Source of the DNA: Bacteroidota bacterium
GTDB lineage: Bacteria; Bacteroidota; Bacteroidia; Flavobacteriales; Flavobacteriaceae
DNA: 64,000 nucleotides
Direction of reading: 5' to 3'
NCBI GenBank assembly: GCA_023387965.1
Contig: JAEWHE010000040.1
Location: 59,141 to 123,140 of the forward strand
The notes under the pieces were generated by a model. The model ran no database searches. It had not been told where the DNA came from and saw only the letters and a list, made by a program, of their open reading frames with translations. Every line of letters begins with the position of its first letter. Position 1 is the stretch's first letter. Shown here piece after piece: positions 9,217-17,856 of this stretch. Both the position numbers and the translations under genes were made by a program.

Positions 9217-10296
9217 GTGAGAAAAATTAAGTATCGGGAGGTTAGGAAGTTGCAACCGAATTATTTGGAATACACTGGAATTTACAACACTGAACCTGTT
9301 GAAATGCAGTTGTTTGTGTACAATGATGAAGGTTTTGAGGAGTATAAAAAGGCAACTGTTGAGCGTTTTAAGAAAGAAATTTCTGACGAAAAACAAGCGA
9401 ACGATGTGAAATGGCTTAATGTTCACGGATTGCATGATGAAGAAATGATTCGGCACATTGGCGAGGCTTTAGACTTGGAAAATTTTGTCATTGGCGATAT
9501 TCTAAACGTGGCGCGACGTCCAAAAATGGACGAATTAGACGATGTACTTTTTTTTAGCATCAAATCAATTTTACAGCGTGAAGAAAGCGAACCAGTTAGG
9601 GTGGAGCAAATTAGTTTTTTGTTGAAAGATAATTTGCTGGTTTCGTTTCAGGAGAAAAAGAGCGATTTTTTTACGCATATACGCGAGCGAATCCGCACGC
9701 ATAGCGGGATTGTTCGAAAGAAAAAAGCGGATTACTTGATGTATTTGTTGCTGGATGCTGTGATGGAAAATTTTTTCGTGACGATTGAAAATTATGAAAA
9801 TGGCATTGAGGTTTTGTTGGTAGAGTCGAAATCGGCTTATAAATCAACTTTTTTGGAAAGGATTGAGAAAGAGCGGGAAGATTTGAACTTTTTGAAGCGA
9901 TCAATTGTGCCGTTGCGCGATGCGATGTACAACCTGAAACATGGTAATGAAACCGAAAATAAAATTGTGGCAAATGCAAATGTAGTTTTCTTCGAACGTT
10001 TGCATCAGAAAAGTTTGGAACTTTTGGAGCAAATTGATTACGATATGAAGTCGTTGGACAGTGCTTCAAACTTATTTTTTTCGTCCCAAAGTCAGCGGAT
10101 GAACCAAATTATGAAAACGCTTACGATTTTCTCCGTGATTTTTATGCCGCTTACTTTTATAGTTGGGGTTTACGGAATGAATTTTAAAAATATGCCCGAA
10201 CTTGAAATGCAAAATGGTTACTACATGACTTTAGCTGTGATGTTTTTAATAGCGGTAGTGATGGTAATTTATTTTAAAAGGAAACACTGGTTTTGA
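9217..10296 (+). CDS. corA: Magnesium/cobalt transporter CorA
   Basis: Pentameric inner-membrane channel for Mg2+ (also Co2+/Ni2+). The large cytoplasmic N-terminal domain is followed by two membrane helices. The GMN pore signature occurs as YGMNFKNMPE between them, and the last residues are basic (KRKHWF), as usual for CorA. It has 359 residues with a GTG start at 9217. No ATG lies close to the expected N-terminus, and the residues after the GTG align with the family's usual beginning. It is a single-gene unit followed by a repeat tract and a terminator. Confidence 0.93.
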   Translation: MRKIKYREVRKLQPNYLEYTGIYNTEPVEMQLFVYNDEGFEEYKKATVERFKKEISDEKQANDVKWLNVHGLHDEEMIRHIGEALDLENFVIGDILNVARRPKMDELDDVLFFSIKSILQREESEPVRVEQISFLLKDNLLVSFQEKKSDFFTHIRERIRTHSGIVRKKKADYLMYLLLDAVMENFFVTIENYENGIEVLLVESKSAYKSTFLERIEKEREDLNFLKRSIVPLRDAMYNLKHGNETENKIVANANVVFFERLHQKSLELLEQIDYDMKSLDSASNLFFSSQSQRMNQIMKTLTIFSVIFMPLTFIVGVYGMNFKNMPELEMQNGYYMTLAVMFLIAVVMVIYFKRKHWF

Positions 10297-10313
10297 GTTG
10301 TGAGTTATGAGTA

Positions 10314-10367
10314 AAGAGAAAAGAGAAAAGAGAAAAGAGAAAAGAGAAAAGAGAAAAGAGAAAAGAG
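10314..10367. repeat. 7-bp tandem repeat (AAGAGAA), about 7.7 copies
   Basis: Seven exact copies of AAGAGAA run from 10314 to 10362, followed by a partial copy. It is non-coding, directly after the corA stop. It looks like a slippage-prone tract whose copy number may vary between strains. Confidence 0.9.
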
Positions 10368-10416
10368 TTTGGAGTTATAAGTTTTGTACTTGAAAAATAG
10401 ACACTCAGAAAAGTAA

Positions 10417-10447
10417 AAAACGGCGAAAATTTTCCGCCGTTTTCATT
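10417..10447. terminator. Bidirectional intrinsic terminator after corA / fumC
   Basis: Stem AAAACGGCG (10417-10425) pairs with CGCCGTTTT (10435-10443), with A-runs before and T-runs after. It sits between the convergent corA and fumC genes. Confidence 0.85.
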
Positions 10448-10522
10448 TTTCAGGTATTAAGAGTTACAAAGTCCTCAAATCTCAATTCTCCAAACTCATA
10501 ATTCATAATTCATAACTCATAA

Positions 10523-11920
10523 TTATTTAAGGCTTCCCACCATTTCTTCTGGTTTTACCCAAGCGTCGAAATCTTCTGCAGAAACGTAACCTGAACGAAC
10601 TGCTTCTTCTTTCAAAGTTGTTCCGTTTTTGTGTGCGGTTTGTGCGATTTCAGCAGCTTTGTAGTATCCGATTTTTGTATTCAAAGCCGTAACCAACATT
10701 AAGGAATTATTTACCAATTCATTGATTCTTTTGTGGTTAGGTTCAATTCCTTGTGCACAATGTTCGTCAAACGAAACACAAGCATCTCCAATTAATCTTG
10801 CTGACTGAAGGAAATTTGCCGCCATTAAAGGTTTGAAAACATTTAGTTCGTAATGACCTTGAGTCCCGCCAATTGTAATCGCCACGTCATTCCCCATAAC
10901 TTGAGCACAGACCATCGTCAACGCCTCACATTGCGTAGGATTTACCTTTCCTGGCATAATGGAAGATCCTGGTTCATTTTCTGGAATAAAAATTTCTCCA
11001 ATTCCCGAACGTGGTCCAGAAGCCAACATACGAATGTCATTGGCAATTTTATTCAACGAAACCGCCAATTGTTTTAAAGCGCCATGTGATTCTACAATGG
11101 CATCGTGAGCCGCCAAAGCTTCAAATTTATTTGGCGCCGTAACAAAAGGATGTCCGGTAAATTCTGCGATATATTGCGCCACTTTCACGTCGTAACCTTC
11201 TGGCGTGTTCAAGCCCGTTCCCACGGCAGTTCCACCTAAAGCTACTTCAGATAAATGCGAAAGTGTGTTTTTCAAGGCTTTCAAACCGTAATTTAATTGC
11301 GCTACGTAACCAGAAATTTCTTGTCCAAGCGTTAAAGGCGTTGCGTCCATTAAATGCGTTCGACCGATTTTCACGACATTTTTAAACTCTTCAGATTTTT
11401 TTTGAAGCGTATCTCTTAATTTTTCAACTCCAGGAATAGTCACTTCCACAACCGCTTTGTAGGCTGCAATGTGCATTCCTGTTGGGTAAGTATCATTAGA
11501 AGATTGCGATTTGTTTACGTCGTCATTTGCTTTTACAAATTGTTCACCTTCACCAATTTTCCCTCCGTTTAAAACCTGAGCTCTATTAGCAATTACTTCG
11601 TTAACGTTCATGTTACTTTGCGTTCCCGAACCAGTTTGCCAAATCACAAGCGGAAATTCATCGGTTAATTTTCCCGCTAAAATTTCGTCGCAAACAGCGC
11701 CAATTAAATCTCTTTTTTCTACCGATAAAACGCCAAGGTCGCTATTGGCGTAAGCCGCCGCTTTTTTAAGATAAGCAAATCCTTCCACAATTTCTTTTGG
11801 CATTGAAGCCGAAGGACCAATTTTAAAATTATTTCGTGAACGCTCCGTTTGTGCTCCCCAATATTTTTCTGCAGGAACCTGCACTTCACCCATGGTGTCT
11901 TTTTCTATTCTAAAACTCAT
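10523..11920 (-). CDS. fumC: Class II fumarate hydratase
   Basis: Oxygen-stable, iron-independent fumarase that interconverts fumarate and L-malate in the TCA cycle, acting as a cytoplasmic tetramer. The fumarase/aspartase signature [15 protein letters not shown] is present. So are the substrate-contacting segments [26 protein letters not shown] and [16 protein letters not shown]. At 465 residues the length matches FumC. The gene starts 13 bases after the stop of a small membrane-protein gene on the same strand and is probably co-transcribed with it. Confidence 0.97.
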   Translation of the reverse strand: MSFRIEKDTMGEVQVPAEKYWGAQTERSRNNFKIGPSASMPKEIVEGFAYLKKAAAYANSDLGVLSVEKRDLIGAVCDEILAGKLTDEFPLVIWQTGSGTQSNMNVNEVIANRAQVLNGGKIGEGEQFVKANDDVNKSQSSNDTYPTGMHIAAYKAVVEVTIPGVEKLRDTLQKKSEEFKNVVKIGRTHLMDATPLTLGQEISGYVAQLNYGLKALKNTLSHLSEVALGGTAVGTGLNTPEGYDVKVAQYIAEFTGHPFVTAPNKFEALAAHDAIVESHGALKQLAVSLNKIANDIRMLASGPRSGIGEIFIPENEPGSSIMPGKVNPTQCEALTMVCAQVMGNDVAITIGGTQGHYELNVFKPLMAANFLQSARLIGDACVSFDEHCAQGIEPNHKRINELVNNSLMLVTALNTKIGYYKAAEIAQTAHKNGTTLKEEAVRSGYVSAEDFDAWVKPEEMVGSLK

Positions 11921-11933
11921 TTGCGTAAAATTT

Positions 11934-12485
11934 TTAGTTGTTTTGAGTAAATTGTTTGTATTTTTTTAAATTGCTTTGCAGCAAATTCAATAATTGCTGG
12001 TGTTTGATTTTCAAATTGTTAGCCGAAATCGAAACCGCACTTCCAAATTTTTGATGGTTTACCGTCATTGCTTTTTTAGTAAAATTATTTTGTTGCGAAG
12101 CGATGAATTCTTCCGGATTATTTAATTGTATCGAAATAAATTTTTGATTCATTACCGAAATTTCTTCTACATCAACAATAATGTTCCAAGGAATAAATCC
12201 TGCGCTAATTCCGCTGGAATTGTCTGTGATTCCATCAGAATTGATTTCTAAACCATTAGTTGGAAGCATTAGCTTACGCAAAATGATTACAGATGCAATT
12301 CCGAAAAATAAAATAGTGATCCAACCTAAAACCTGAAGTAAAAAAGGATTGGTGTTAGCTAAAACTTCTTGGTTGAAAAAAGCTAACCAAACTCCTAACG
12401 TTACAAAACCCATTGCCAATAATAAAGAAATCAGCATTTTAACTTTGCTCAAGGGAACGGTAATGGTTTCAGGATTAGATTTCAT
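11934..12485 (-). CDS. Two-TM membrane protein with PH-like C-terminal domain (STM3941-like)
   Basis: The 183-residue protein has two adjacent membrane helices (about residues 15-35 and 45-68). A soluble domain with alternating beta-strand pattern follows ([14 protein letters not shown], then [14 protein letters not shown]). This resembles the STM3941-family proteins of Bacteroidota, whose function is unknown. It lies immediately before fumC with a 13-base gap. A TATTTTTG box on the minus strand at 12511-12518 is a plausible -7 element for the two-gene unit. The family assignment rests on pattern recognition only. Confidence 0.72.
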   Translation of the reverse strand: MKSNPETITVPLSKVKMLISLLLAMGFVTLGVWLAFFNQEVLANTNPFLLQVLGWITILFFGIASVIILRKLMLPTNGLEINSDGITDNSSGISAGFIPWNIIVDVEEISVMNQKFISIQLNNPEEFIASQQNNFTKKAMTVNHQKFGSAVSISANNLKIKHQQLLNLLQSNLKKYKQFTQNN

Positions 12486-12573
12486 CTTGCGAGATTATTT
12501 TTAAACAGTCCAAAAATAAGCATTATATTAAGGTATAAAAAGAGAAATATTTGTTTTTTTGAATCAATTTTAT

Positions 12574-12603
12574 TGGTAGAAAAAATTTTAAGCCTTATCT
12601 TTG
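12574..12603 (+). promoter_or_regulatory. Promoter that decides the start of the small membrane protein at 12631
   Basis: TTG (12574-12576), 19-base spacer, TATCTTTG (12596-12603) is a full Bacteroidota consensus promoter. It overlaps the upstream in-frame TTG codon at 12601, so translation must begin at ATG 12631. Confidence 0.75.
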
Positions 12604-12630
12604 GCGGGTATTCAAAAAATTCCGGAAAAC

Positions 12631-12801
12631 ATGTTTGAATTTCAACAGTATTTAGGCTTTTTACTTTTCCTTACCATTTTAACCATGGGCTTTTGGTTGA
12701 TGATTTTCTTGGTAAGCTTCCTTCCTTACTGGGTTGGCGGCGCTTTGACAGAATTGTACAAAGAAAGAAAAGCTAAAAAGAAACTAGAAAAATCTGCGTA
12801 A
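12631..12801 (+). CDS. Small single-pass membrane protein, unknown function
   Basis: A 56-residue protein with one long hydrophobic segment (about residues 7-35) and a basic, Lys-rich tail (KERKAKKKLEK). No known family is recognised. The ATG at 12631 is chosen because the consensus promoter overlaps the only longer alternative. It has its own promoter and terminator, which supports a real monocistronic gene. The positive tail predicts a cytoplasmic C-terminus. Confidence 0.75.
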   Translation: MFEFQQYLGFLLFLTILTMGFWLMIFLVSFLPYWVGGALTELYKERKAKKKLEKSA

Positions 12802-12820
12802 TTAGTTTGCGCTCAAACAC

Positions 12821-12850
12821 AGGCTGTCTTTTTTGAGACGGCCTTTTTTT
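12821..12850 (+). terminator. Intrinsic terminator
   Basis: AGGCTGTCT (12821-12829) pairs with AGACGGCCT, one G-T pair, followed by a run of eight T. It closes the small membrane-protein gene just before nhaA. Confidence 0.85.
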
Positions 12851-12875
12851 TGTCAATTTTCCTTAAAATTTTATA

Positions 12876-14063
12876 ATGGCGAAGTTAATCAACTTAAAAA
12901 TTTTCCCACATTTCTTCAAATCATCTTCAGCAGGAGGAATCTTACTTCTTTTTGCTGTGGCCATTTCATTGATTATTGCCAATACCAATTGGGCTGGTGA
13001 TTTTGCCGAATTTTTAAACATCCCATTAGGTTTTGAAACCGAAAATTTAAAACTGCGTTATCCGATAATTTTGTGGATTAACGATGGTTTGATGGCAATA
13101 TTTTTCTTGTTGGTAGGATTGGAAATTAAGCGTGAAGTAGTTGAAGGCGAACTTTCGACACTCAAGCAGGCCGCTTTGCCGGTTTTAGCAGCCATTGGTG
13201 GGGTAGTCGTTCCGGCGGTAATCTATACGATTTTTAATAATAATTCTCCCGAAACTATGCATGGATGGGGAATTCCTATGGCAACAGACATTGCTTTTGC
13301 GTTAGCAATTTTGTCGCTTTTAGGCAAAAGTGTTCCAACTGGACTGAAAATTTTTCTGGCGGCATTGGCTATCGTTGATGATTTAATTGCCATTTTGGTT
13401 ATTGCCATTTTTTATTCAAAAGAATTACATCTAGATTATTTAGGATATGCGGCAGGTGTTTTTGCATTTTTGATTATTCTGAATAGATTAGGGGTGAAAA
13501 ATATTTTTTGCTACCTCGTTCCAGGAGTGGTGATGTGGTATTTAATCCATCATTCTGGGATTCACGCTACGATTGCTGGGGTTCTAACCGCTATCACTTT
13601 GCCTACAAATGACACCGAAAAGGAATCGCCTTTGGAAATTTTGGAACACGCTTTAACCCAACCCGTTAATTTTGTGATTATGCCTATTTTTGCGTTAGCC
13701 AATACCAATATTACTTTTGAAAGTGGCATGGTGGAAGGTTTAACAAGCAGTTTGGGTTTAGGAATTGTTTTGGGATTATTGTTAGGAAAACCAATTGGCA
13801 TTTTCCTAATGTCTTTTTTGGCGGTCAAAGGTCGCGTTTGCGAATTGCCTGCAAATACTAATTTTATTCACGTCTTAGGTTTGGGATTGTTGGGAGGAAT
13901 TGGTTTTACCATGTCAATTTTCATCGCATTGTTATCTTTTGACGAAGTATTTTTACAAACCGAAGCCAAATTTTCAATTCTAGTAGCTTCCGTTTTGGCG
14001 GGAATTTCTGGATTTATTTTGCTAAAAGTTTACAGTCGGAAAAAAGGATTTAAGCAAGTATAG
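12876..14063 (+). CDS. nhaA: Na+/H+ antiporter NhaA
   Basis: Inner-membrane antiporter that exports sodium in exchange for protons, important for salt and alkaline pH tolerance. It shows the early segment DGLMAIFFLLVGLEIKRE, the region MATDIAFALAILSLLG, and the essential paired aspartates in LAIVDDLIAI. The C-terminal half has GLGLLGGIGFTMSIFIALL. At 395 residues and about 11-12 hydrophobic segments it is full length. It lies alone between a terminator and a convergent gene. Confidence 0.96.
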   Translation: MAKLINLKIFPHFFKSSSAGGILLLFAVAISLIIANTNWAGDFAEFLNIPLGFETENLKLRYPIILWINDGLMAIFFLLVGLEIKREVVEGELSTLKQAALPVLAAIGGVVVPAVIYTIFNNNSPETMHGWGIPMATDIAFALAILSLLGKSVPTGLKIFLAALAIVDDLIAILVIAIFYSKELHLDYLGYAAGVFAFLIILNRLGVKNIFCYLVPGVVMWYLIHHSGIHATIAGVLTAITLPTNDTEKESPLEILEHALTQPVNFVIMPIFALANTNITFESGMVEGLTSSLGLGIVLGLLLGKPIGIFLMSFLAVKGRVCELPANTNFIHVLGLGLLGGIGFTMSIFIALLSFDEVFLQTEAKFSILVASVLAGISGFILLKVYSRKKGFKQV

Positions 14064-14129
14064 AGAAATTCCTATTTTTTAAATTCCAAATTCCAAACCA
14101 ACTTAAAAACTGCCAACTTCGACTGAACA

Positions 14130-15326
14130 CTAATTACTATTGTTTTCGTTGAAGGCTGACGGTAACATTTGCGGAATGAATTTTACCAAAATCGGAAGTA
14201 ATAGTGAACCTCCCGGAAGCAAGAAAATCGTTAATGATGGAATGGTTTTGCAAATTTCCAGCAATTGTTTTTTTACTTTCTTCTTCTCTTTGGCGTCTAA
14301 ACTTTTGGTGGTAGATTTTGATAAAAGTGACATCAACTCTGCGTTGTTGCTCAGTTCTTTCTTCAATCGATGACTGTTTCGGGTGATGAGCACTTTTACA
14401 TTTTGCGTAGCGTGATCATAAAAATGTTTCACCGGATTAGAATAATTAAAAAACGGGATTTTCTTTTTGTGGGCTTTGATAAAAATATCAGTTTCGGCGA
14501 TACTTTTGGTTACAAATTCTGCCGGAAGATTAATGTTTTGCGCTAATTCGAACAAGAAATTTTTTTCAGATTTTTCCATTTCAAGATCCGTCCACATTGC
14601 CAAACCAACGATGTCGAGCAAATAATATTTTTCGAGATTTTCACTGAAAAAATCAAGTTCTAAAGAGGCGACGTCTTTGGCTTCGGTTTTAGAAAATTTG
14701 GTGTAGCGAACCGAAGATTCAAACAATTTAATCACCAATTTGTCGTAATCTGATTTCACCGTTTTCACTTCCAAAGCTTTTGCTACAAGGTTTACTACGG
14801 TTTCTTCCAGCTTTCGCAAATAATTTCCGGGAATATTTCCTTGTTTTAAAAAGTGATAGAACGCCAAAACATCCATGAAAAGCAAAGCATTGGTTAAGAT
14901 ATGCGAAAAATTTTTGCTGATGATATTTTCATTCGTTTGAACTCGGGTAGCAATAATTTTTTCCAAATTAATAGCTGGGGGATTCTCCGGAAGCATTTTG
15001 TCTAAAAAATTCAAGCCTTTTGGATGCATTTCTTCGTAGAAAGTAATCGCTTTTTTGATAAAATCAGCAGAATTAGTTTCGTGAGTCACCAAACCAAAAA
15101 TTCCATATAAAGTATTAAGAAGCGCTACTTTAGAAAATTCTTCAGAAATCCAACCTTTCGTATCAATGTTTACGGGCGTGTCAAAGTGCGTTACGTATCC
15201 GTACACAAATCCGGTTGCGCGAACATTTTCGTAAAATTCACGCGGATAAATTACCACTGGAAGTTGCAAATGGTGTTGTTCTACAAAAAATTTGTCGATC
15301 CAGCCGGATGCCGAAGGGTTAATCAT
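14130..15326 (-). CDS. LETM1-related protein
   Basis: A 398-residue largely helical protein whose C-terminal 60 residues (KKQLLEICKTIPSLT then FLLPGGSLLLPILVKFIP) match the LETM1-like domain. Flavobacterial proteins of this type are annotated as LETM1-related and in one case linked to biofilm formation; the biochemical role is unknown. A longer frame begins with TTG at 15347. That TTG lies inside the -7 box TAGCTTTG of a consensus promoter, so ATG 15326 is taken as the start. There is one probable membrane-associated segment near the C-terminus. Confidence 0.8.
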   Translation of the reverse strand: MINPSASGWIDKFFVEQHHLQLPVVIYPREFYENVRATGFVYGYVTHFDTPVNIDTKGWISEEFSKVALLNTLYGIFGLVTHETNSADFIKKAITFYEEMHPKGLNFLDKMLPENPPAINLEKIIATRVQTNENIISKNFSHILTNALLFMDVLAFYHFLKQGNIPGNYLRKLEETVVNLVAKALEVKTVKSDYDKLVIKLFESSVRYTKFSKTEAKDVASLELDFFSENLEKYYLLDIVGLAMWTDLEMEKSEKNFLFELAQNINLPAEFVTKSIAETDIFIKAHKKKIPFFNYSNPVKHFYDHATQNVKVLITRNSHRLKKELSNNAELMSLLSKSTTKSLDAKEKKKVKKQLLEICKTIPSLTIFLLPGGSLLLPILVKFIPQMLPSAFNENNSN

Positions 15327-15344
15327 AACTGTAAAATGCTGATG

Positions 15345-15373
15345 CAAAGCTAATTTATTTTTGCATCAAACAA
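15345..15373 (-). promoter_or_regulatory. Promoter of the LETM1-related gene
   Basis: On the minus strand TTG (15371-15373), 18-base spacer, TAGCTTTG (15345-15352). It places the transcript start downstream of the TTG codon at 15345-15347. Confidence 0.7.
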
Positions 15374-15458
15374 AAAAATAAAGAAGCCGACTTAAATTTC
15401 TGCTAAATTCGTTTAAATCAAAAAAATATGTGTTTAAATTAGAGTAAAAAAAAATACC

Positions 15459-16661
15459 ATGAACTTAAAGTCCGGAATGCCTTTTTGGCTGATTAAAGAA
15501 GGATTACCTCACACTTTTCCAAAATTAGACCATGATCTTGAAACCGATGTTTTAATCGTTGGGGCCGGAATTTCCGGAGCATTAGTAAGATATTATTTGC
15601 TAAAAGCAGGAATAAATTGCACCACGATTGACGCCCGAACCATTGGCTTGGGAAGCACTTCTGCAAGCACCTCTTTGTTGCAATATGAAATTGACACGCC
15701 TTTGCATCAATTGATTGAGATGGTGGGAGAAAAAAATGCCGAACGTGCTTACCAGCTTTGCGGAAAAGCAATTTTAGACTTAAAAAACATAGCAGAAGAA
15801 CTTCAATTTGAAGATTTTAAACTTCGGAAAAGTTTATTTTTTGCTGCTTACAAAAAGGATGTTTCGATGCTTGAGAAAGAGTTTGAGGCACGGAAAAAAG
15901 CCGGTTTTGAAGTTGAATTTTTGCAGGAAAAAGAAGTAAAAAAACAATTTGGGTTTGAAGCTCCCGCCGCTATTTTGTCTTCGCTTGCCGCGGAAACCAA
16001 TGCTTACACTTTTTCGCATGAGTTGCTTCAATATAAAGGTAAAAGTAAAAAATTAAATATTTTTGACCGAACACCCATCACAAAAATTGATACCAAATCC
16101 AACGGAATTATTGCCACCACAGAAAACGGTTACACCATCAAAGCCAACAAAATTGTGTATGCCACTGGTTATGAGGTGGTGGATTTCATCGACAAAAAAA
16201 TTGTGAATTTGCTTTCGACTTATGCGGTGGTAAGTGAGCAATTTAACGAAAAGAATTTTTGGAAAGACGAAGTTTTAATTTGGAATACCGCAAATCCCTA
16301 TTTGTATTTGCGAACCACCTCGGACAACCGAATTTTAATTGGCGGTCGAGATGAGGAATTTCACAATCCCAAAAAAAGAGATGAATTAATTGAGAAAAAA
16401 GCCGATCAATTAGTAGGTGATTTTGAAAAACTTTTTCCGAAAATTAACTTTAAAAAAGAATTTAGCTGGACAGGAACCTTTGGTTCAACCAAAGACGGAT
16501 TGCCATACATCGGGAAATATAAACCGCTACCCAATAGTTATTTTGCCTTGGGCTTTGGCGGAAACGGAATTACCTTCAGCTTGATTGCTGCAGAAATCAT
16601 CAGGGATGAAATTTTAGGAAAAAACAATCCCGATGCAGCAATTTTTTCTTTTGACAGATAA
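15459..16661 (+). CDS. NAD(P)/FAD-dependent oxidoreductase (DAO family)
   Basis: Flavoprotein of the D-amino-acid oxidase/glycine oxidase fold, cytoplasmic. The dinucleotide-binding motif GAGISG (residues 35-40) follows a beta strand and is followed by an acidic residue (TIDARTIGLGSTSAS). The C-terminal flavin-contacting segment is GTKDGLPYIG-like (FGSTKDGLPYIGKY), then GFGGNGITFSLIAAE. At 400 residues it lacks the C-terminal Rieske domain of some relatives. The substrate cannot be predicted. It is a single gene, divergent from the LETM1-related gene. Confidence 0.88.
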   Translation: MNLKSGMPFWLIKEGLPHTFPKLDHDLETDVLIVGAGISGALVRYYLLKAGINCTTIDARTIGLGSTSASTSLLQYEIDTPLHQLIEMVGEKNAERAYQLCGKAILDLKNIAEELQFEDFKLRKSLFFAAYKKDVSMLEKEFEARKKAGFEVEFLQEKEVKKQFGFEAPAAILSSLAAETNAYTFSHELLQYKGKSKKLNIFDRTPITKIDTKSNGIIATTENGYTIKANKIVYATGYEVVDFIDKKIVNLLSTYAVVSEQFNEKNFWKDEVLIWNTANPYLYLRTTSDNRILIGGRDEEFHNPKKRDELIEKKADQLVGDFEKLFPKINFKKEFSWTGTFGSTKDGLPYIGKYKPLPNSYFALGFGGNGITFSLIAAEIIRDEILGKNNPDAAIFSFDR

Positions 16662-16791
16662 AAATATAACAGTAAATTTCCTACTACAAAAATTCTATAA
16701 CATAAAGAATTAATTCTATAATCCATAATGCTTTTGGTTAAAGTAATTTTAGATTATTAAAATTTTACACTAACCATAAAACATTATTATT

Positions 16792-17379
16792 ATGAAAAAG
16801 CCACAAATTTTTGGAAAAGCAATTTTAAGCCTTGGGGTGATCGCTTTAAGTTTAGGAACTGTTTCTTGTAAAGATCAAAATAAAGCGGAAGATCCAAAAG
16901 AAGTTGCTGAAGAGCAAAACGAAGCGAAATTTGACGAAGCAGATAACTTAGAAGATAACTCCGAAATTGTTGTTGATGCTGCAGAATTTGATTTGATGCA
17001 AAGAGAATTGGCAAAAGTCGCACAAGTAAAAGCGACCTCGCAAGCAATTAAAGATTTAGCAAAAACCGTAGAAAACGATCACAATACCTCTTTTAATGAA
17101 ATTTCGGCTTTAGCACAAAGCAAACAAATTTCGATTCCAACGGCTTTAACAGATGACGGACAAAAAGAGTACGATCGTTTAAACAAAGTTGATGCTAAAA
17201 AATTCGATAGAGAATATTTAGATAGAATTGCGAAAGACCACAAAGATGCGATTGATGATTACCGTCAAGATGCTGAAAAAACTACTGACGTAGAATTGAA
17301 AAACTGGTTGATGGGAAAAGTAACTTCTTTACAAGCACATCACGACAAAATTGTTGCTTTGCAAGAAACAATCAAATAA
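16792..17379 (+). CDS. DUF4142 domain lipoprotein
   Basis: The 195-residue protein has a lipoprotein signal with lipobox Cys26 (LGTVSCKDQ), an acidic linker and a C-terminal DUF4142 domain of ferritin-like helices. Family motifs include DLMQRELAKVAQ, KDLAKTVENDHN and YLDRIAKDHKDAIDDY. Its function is unknown; relatives are periplasmic and often induced by stress. Two mini membrane-protein genes follow in the same direction with short gaps, and a strong terminator closes the group, so a three-gene operon is likely. Confidence 0.88.
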   Translation: MKKPQIFGKAILSLGVIALSLGTVSCKDQNKAEDPKEVAEEQNEAKFDEADNLEDNSEIVVDAAEFDLMQRELAKVAQVKATSQAIKDLAKTVENDHNTSFNEISALAQSKQISIPTALTDDGQKEYDRLNKVDAKKFDREYLDRIAKDHKDAIDDYRQDAEKTTDVELKNWLMGKVTSLQAHHDKIVALQETIK

Positions 17380-17395
17380 TCTAAAAAATTAAATC

Positions 17396-17554
17396 ATGGG
17401 AAATTTGTTATATACAATCGCTGTAATCCTTGTGATTATTTGGGCCATTAGTTTCCTCGGCGGTTTTGTTACCGGAAGTTTAATTCATATTCTTTTGGTA
17501 ATTGCAATTATTGTTGTACTTTTAAGAATAATTCAAGGAAGAAAACCTTTATAA
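17396..17554 (+). CDS. lmo0937-type mini membrane protein (copy 1)
   Basis: A 52-residue protein, two hydrophobic helices with a short Gly-rich turn, starting MGNLLYTIAVILVIIW and ending QGRKPL. This pattern is the widespread lmo0937 family of tiny membrane proteins, often stress induced, with no known biochemical role. It starts 17 bases after the DUF4142 gene and is followed by a closely related paralogue. Start ATG 17396. Confidence 0.8.
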   Translation: MGNLLYTIAVILVIIWAISFLGGFVTGSLIHILLVIAIIVVLLRIIQGRKPL

Positions 17555-17602
17555 AGTTAAATCTTTTAAATATTAAATGCTAACCAATAAAAACTTTACA
17601 TT

Positions 17603-17773
17603 ATGGGAAATTTGTTGTACACTATCGCAGTCATCCTGGTAATTATCTGGGCTTTAGGATTTTTCGGAATTTTAGGGGAAGGTATTTCAGATGGAGGATT
17701 AATTCACATTCTTTTGGTAATCGCAATTATTATTGTGTTGCTTAGAGTAATTTCAGGTAGAAAACCACTATAA
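17603..17773 (+). CDS. lmo0937-type mini membrane protein (copy 2)
   Basis: A 56-residue paralogue of the preceding gene. Both begin MGNLLYTIAVILVIIW and share LIHILLVIAII and a GRKPL end. The loop between the helices is four residues longer here. The tandem pair clearly arose by duplication; the DNA has drifted at synonymous sites, so the duplication is not recent. Confidence 0.8.
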   Translation: MGNLLYTIAVILVIIWALGFFGILGEGISDGGLIHILLVIAIIIVLLRVISGRKPL

Positions 17774-17804
17774 ATTTTTTTATTTAAATACTACCAAAAA
17801 CAAC

Positions 17805-17834
17805 AAAACCGCTGAGTAATCAGCGGTTTTTATT
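17805..17834. terminator. Bidirectional intrinsic terminator
   Basis: A perfect 11-base stem AAAACCGCTGA (17805-17815) / TCAGCGGTTTT (17820-17830) with loop GTAA. It separates the DUF4142 operon from the convergent acyl-CoA dehydrogenase gene. Confidence 0.92.
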
Positions 17835-17856
17835 TTGATTAAATTTTTCTAATTTT

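Noticed and set aside
15327..15347. N-terminal extension of the LETM1-related gene from a TTG codon
   Set aside because: The TTG is part of the -7 promoter box, so it would not be in the transcript.
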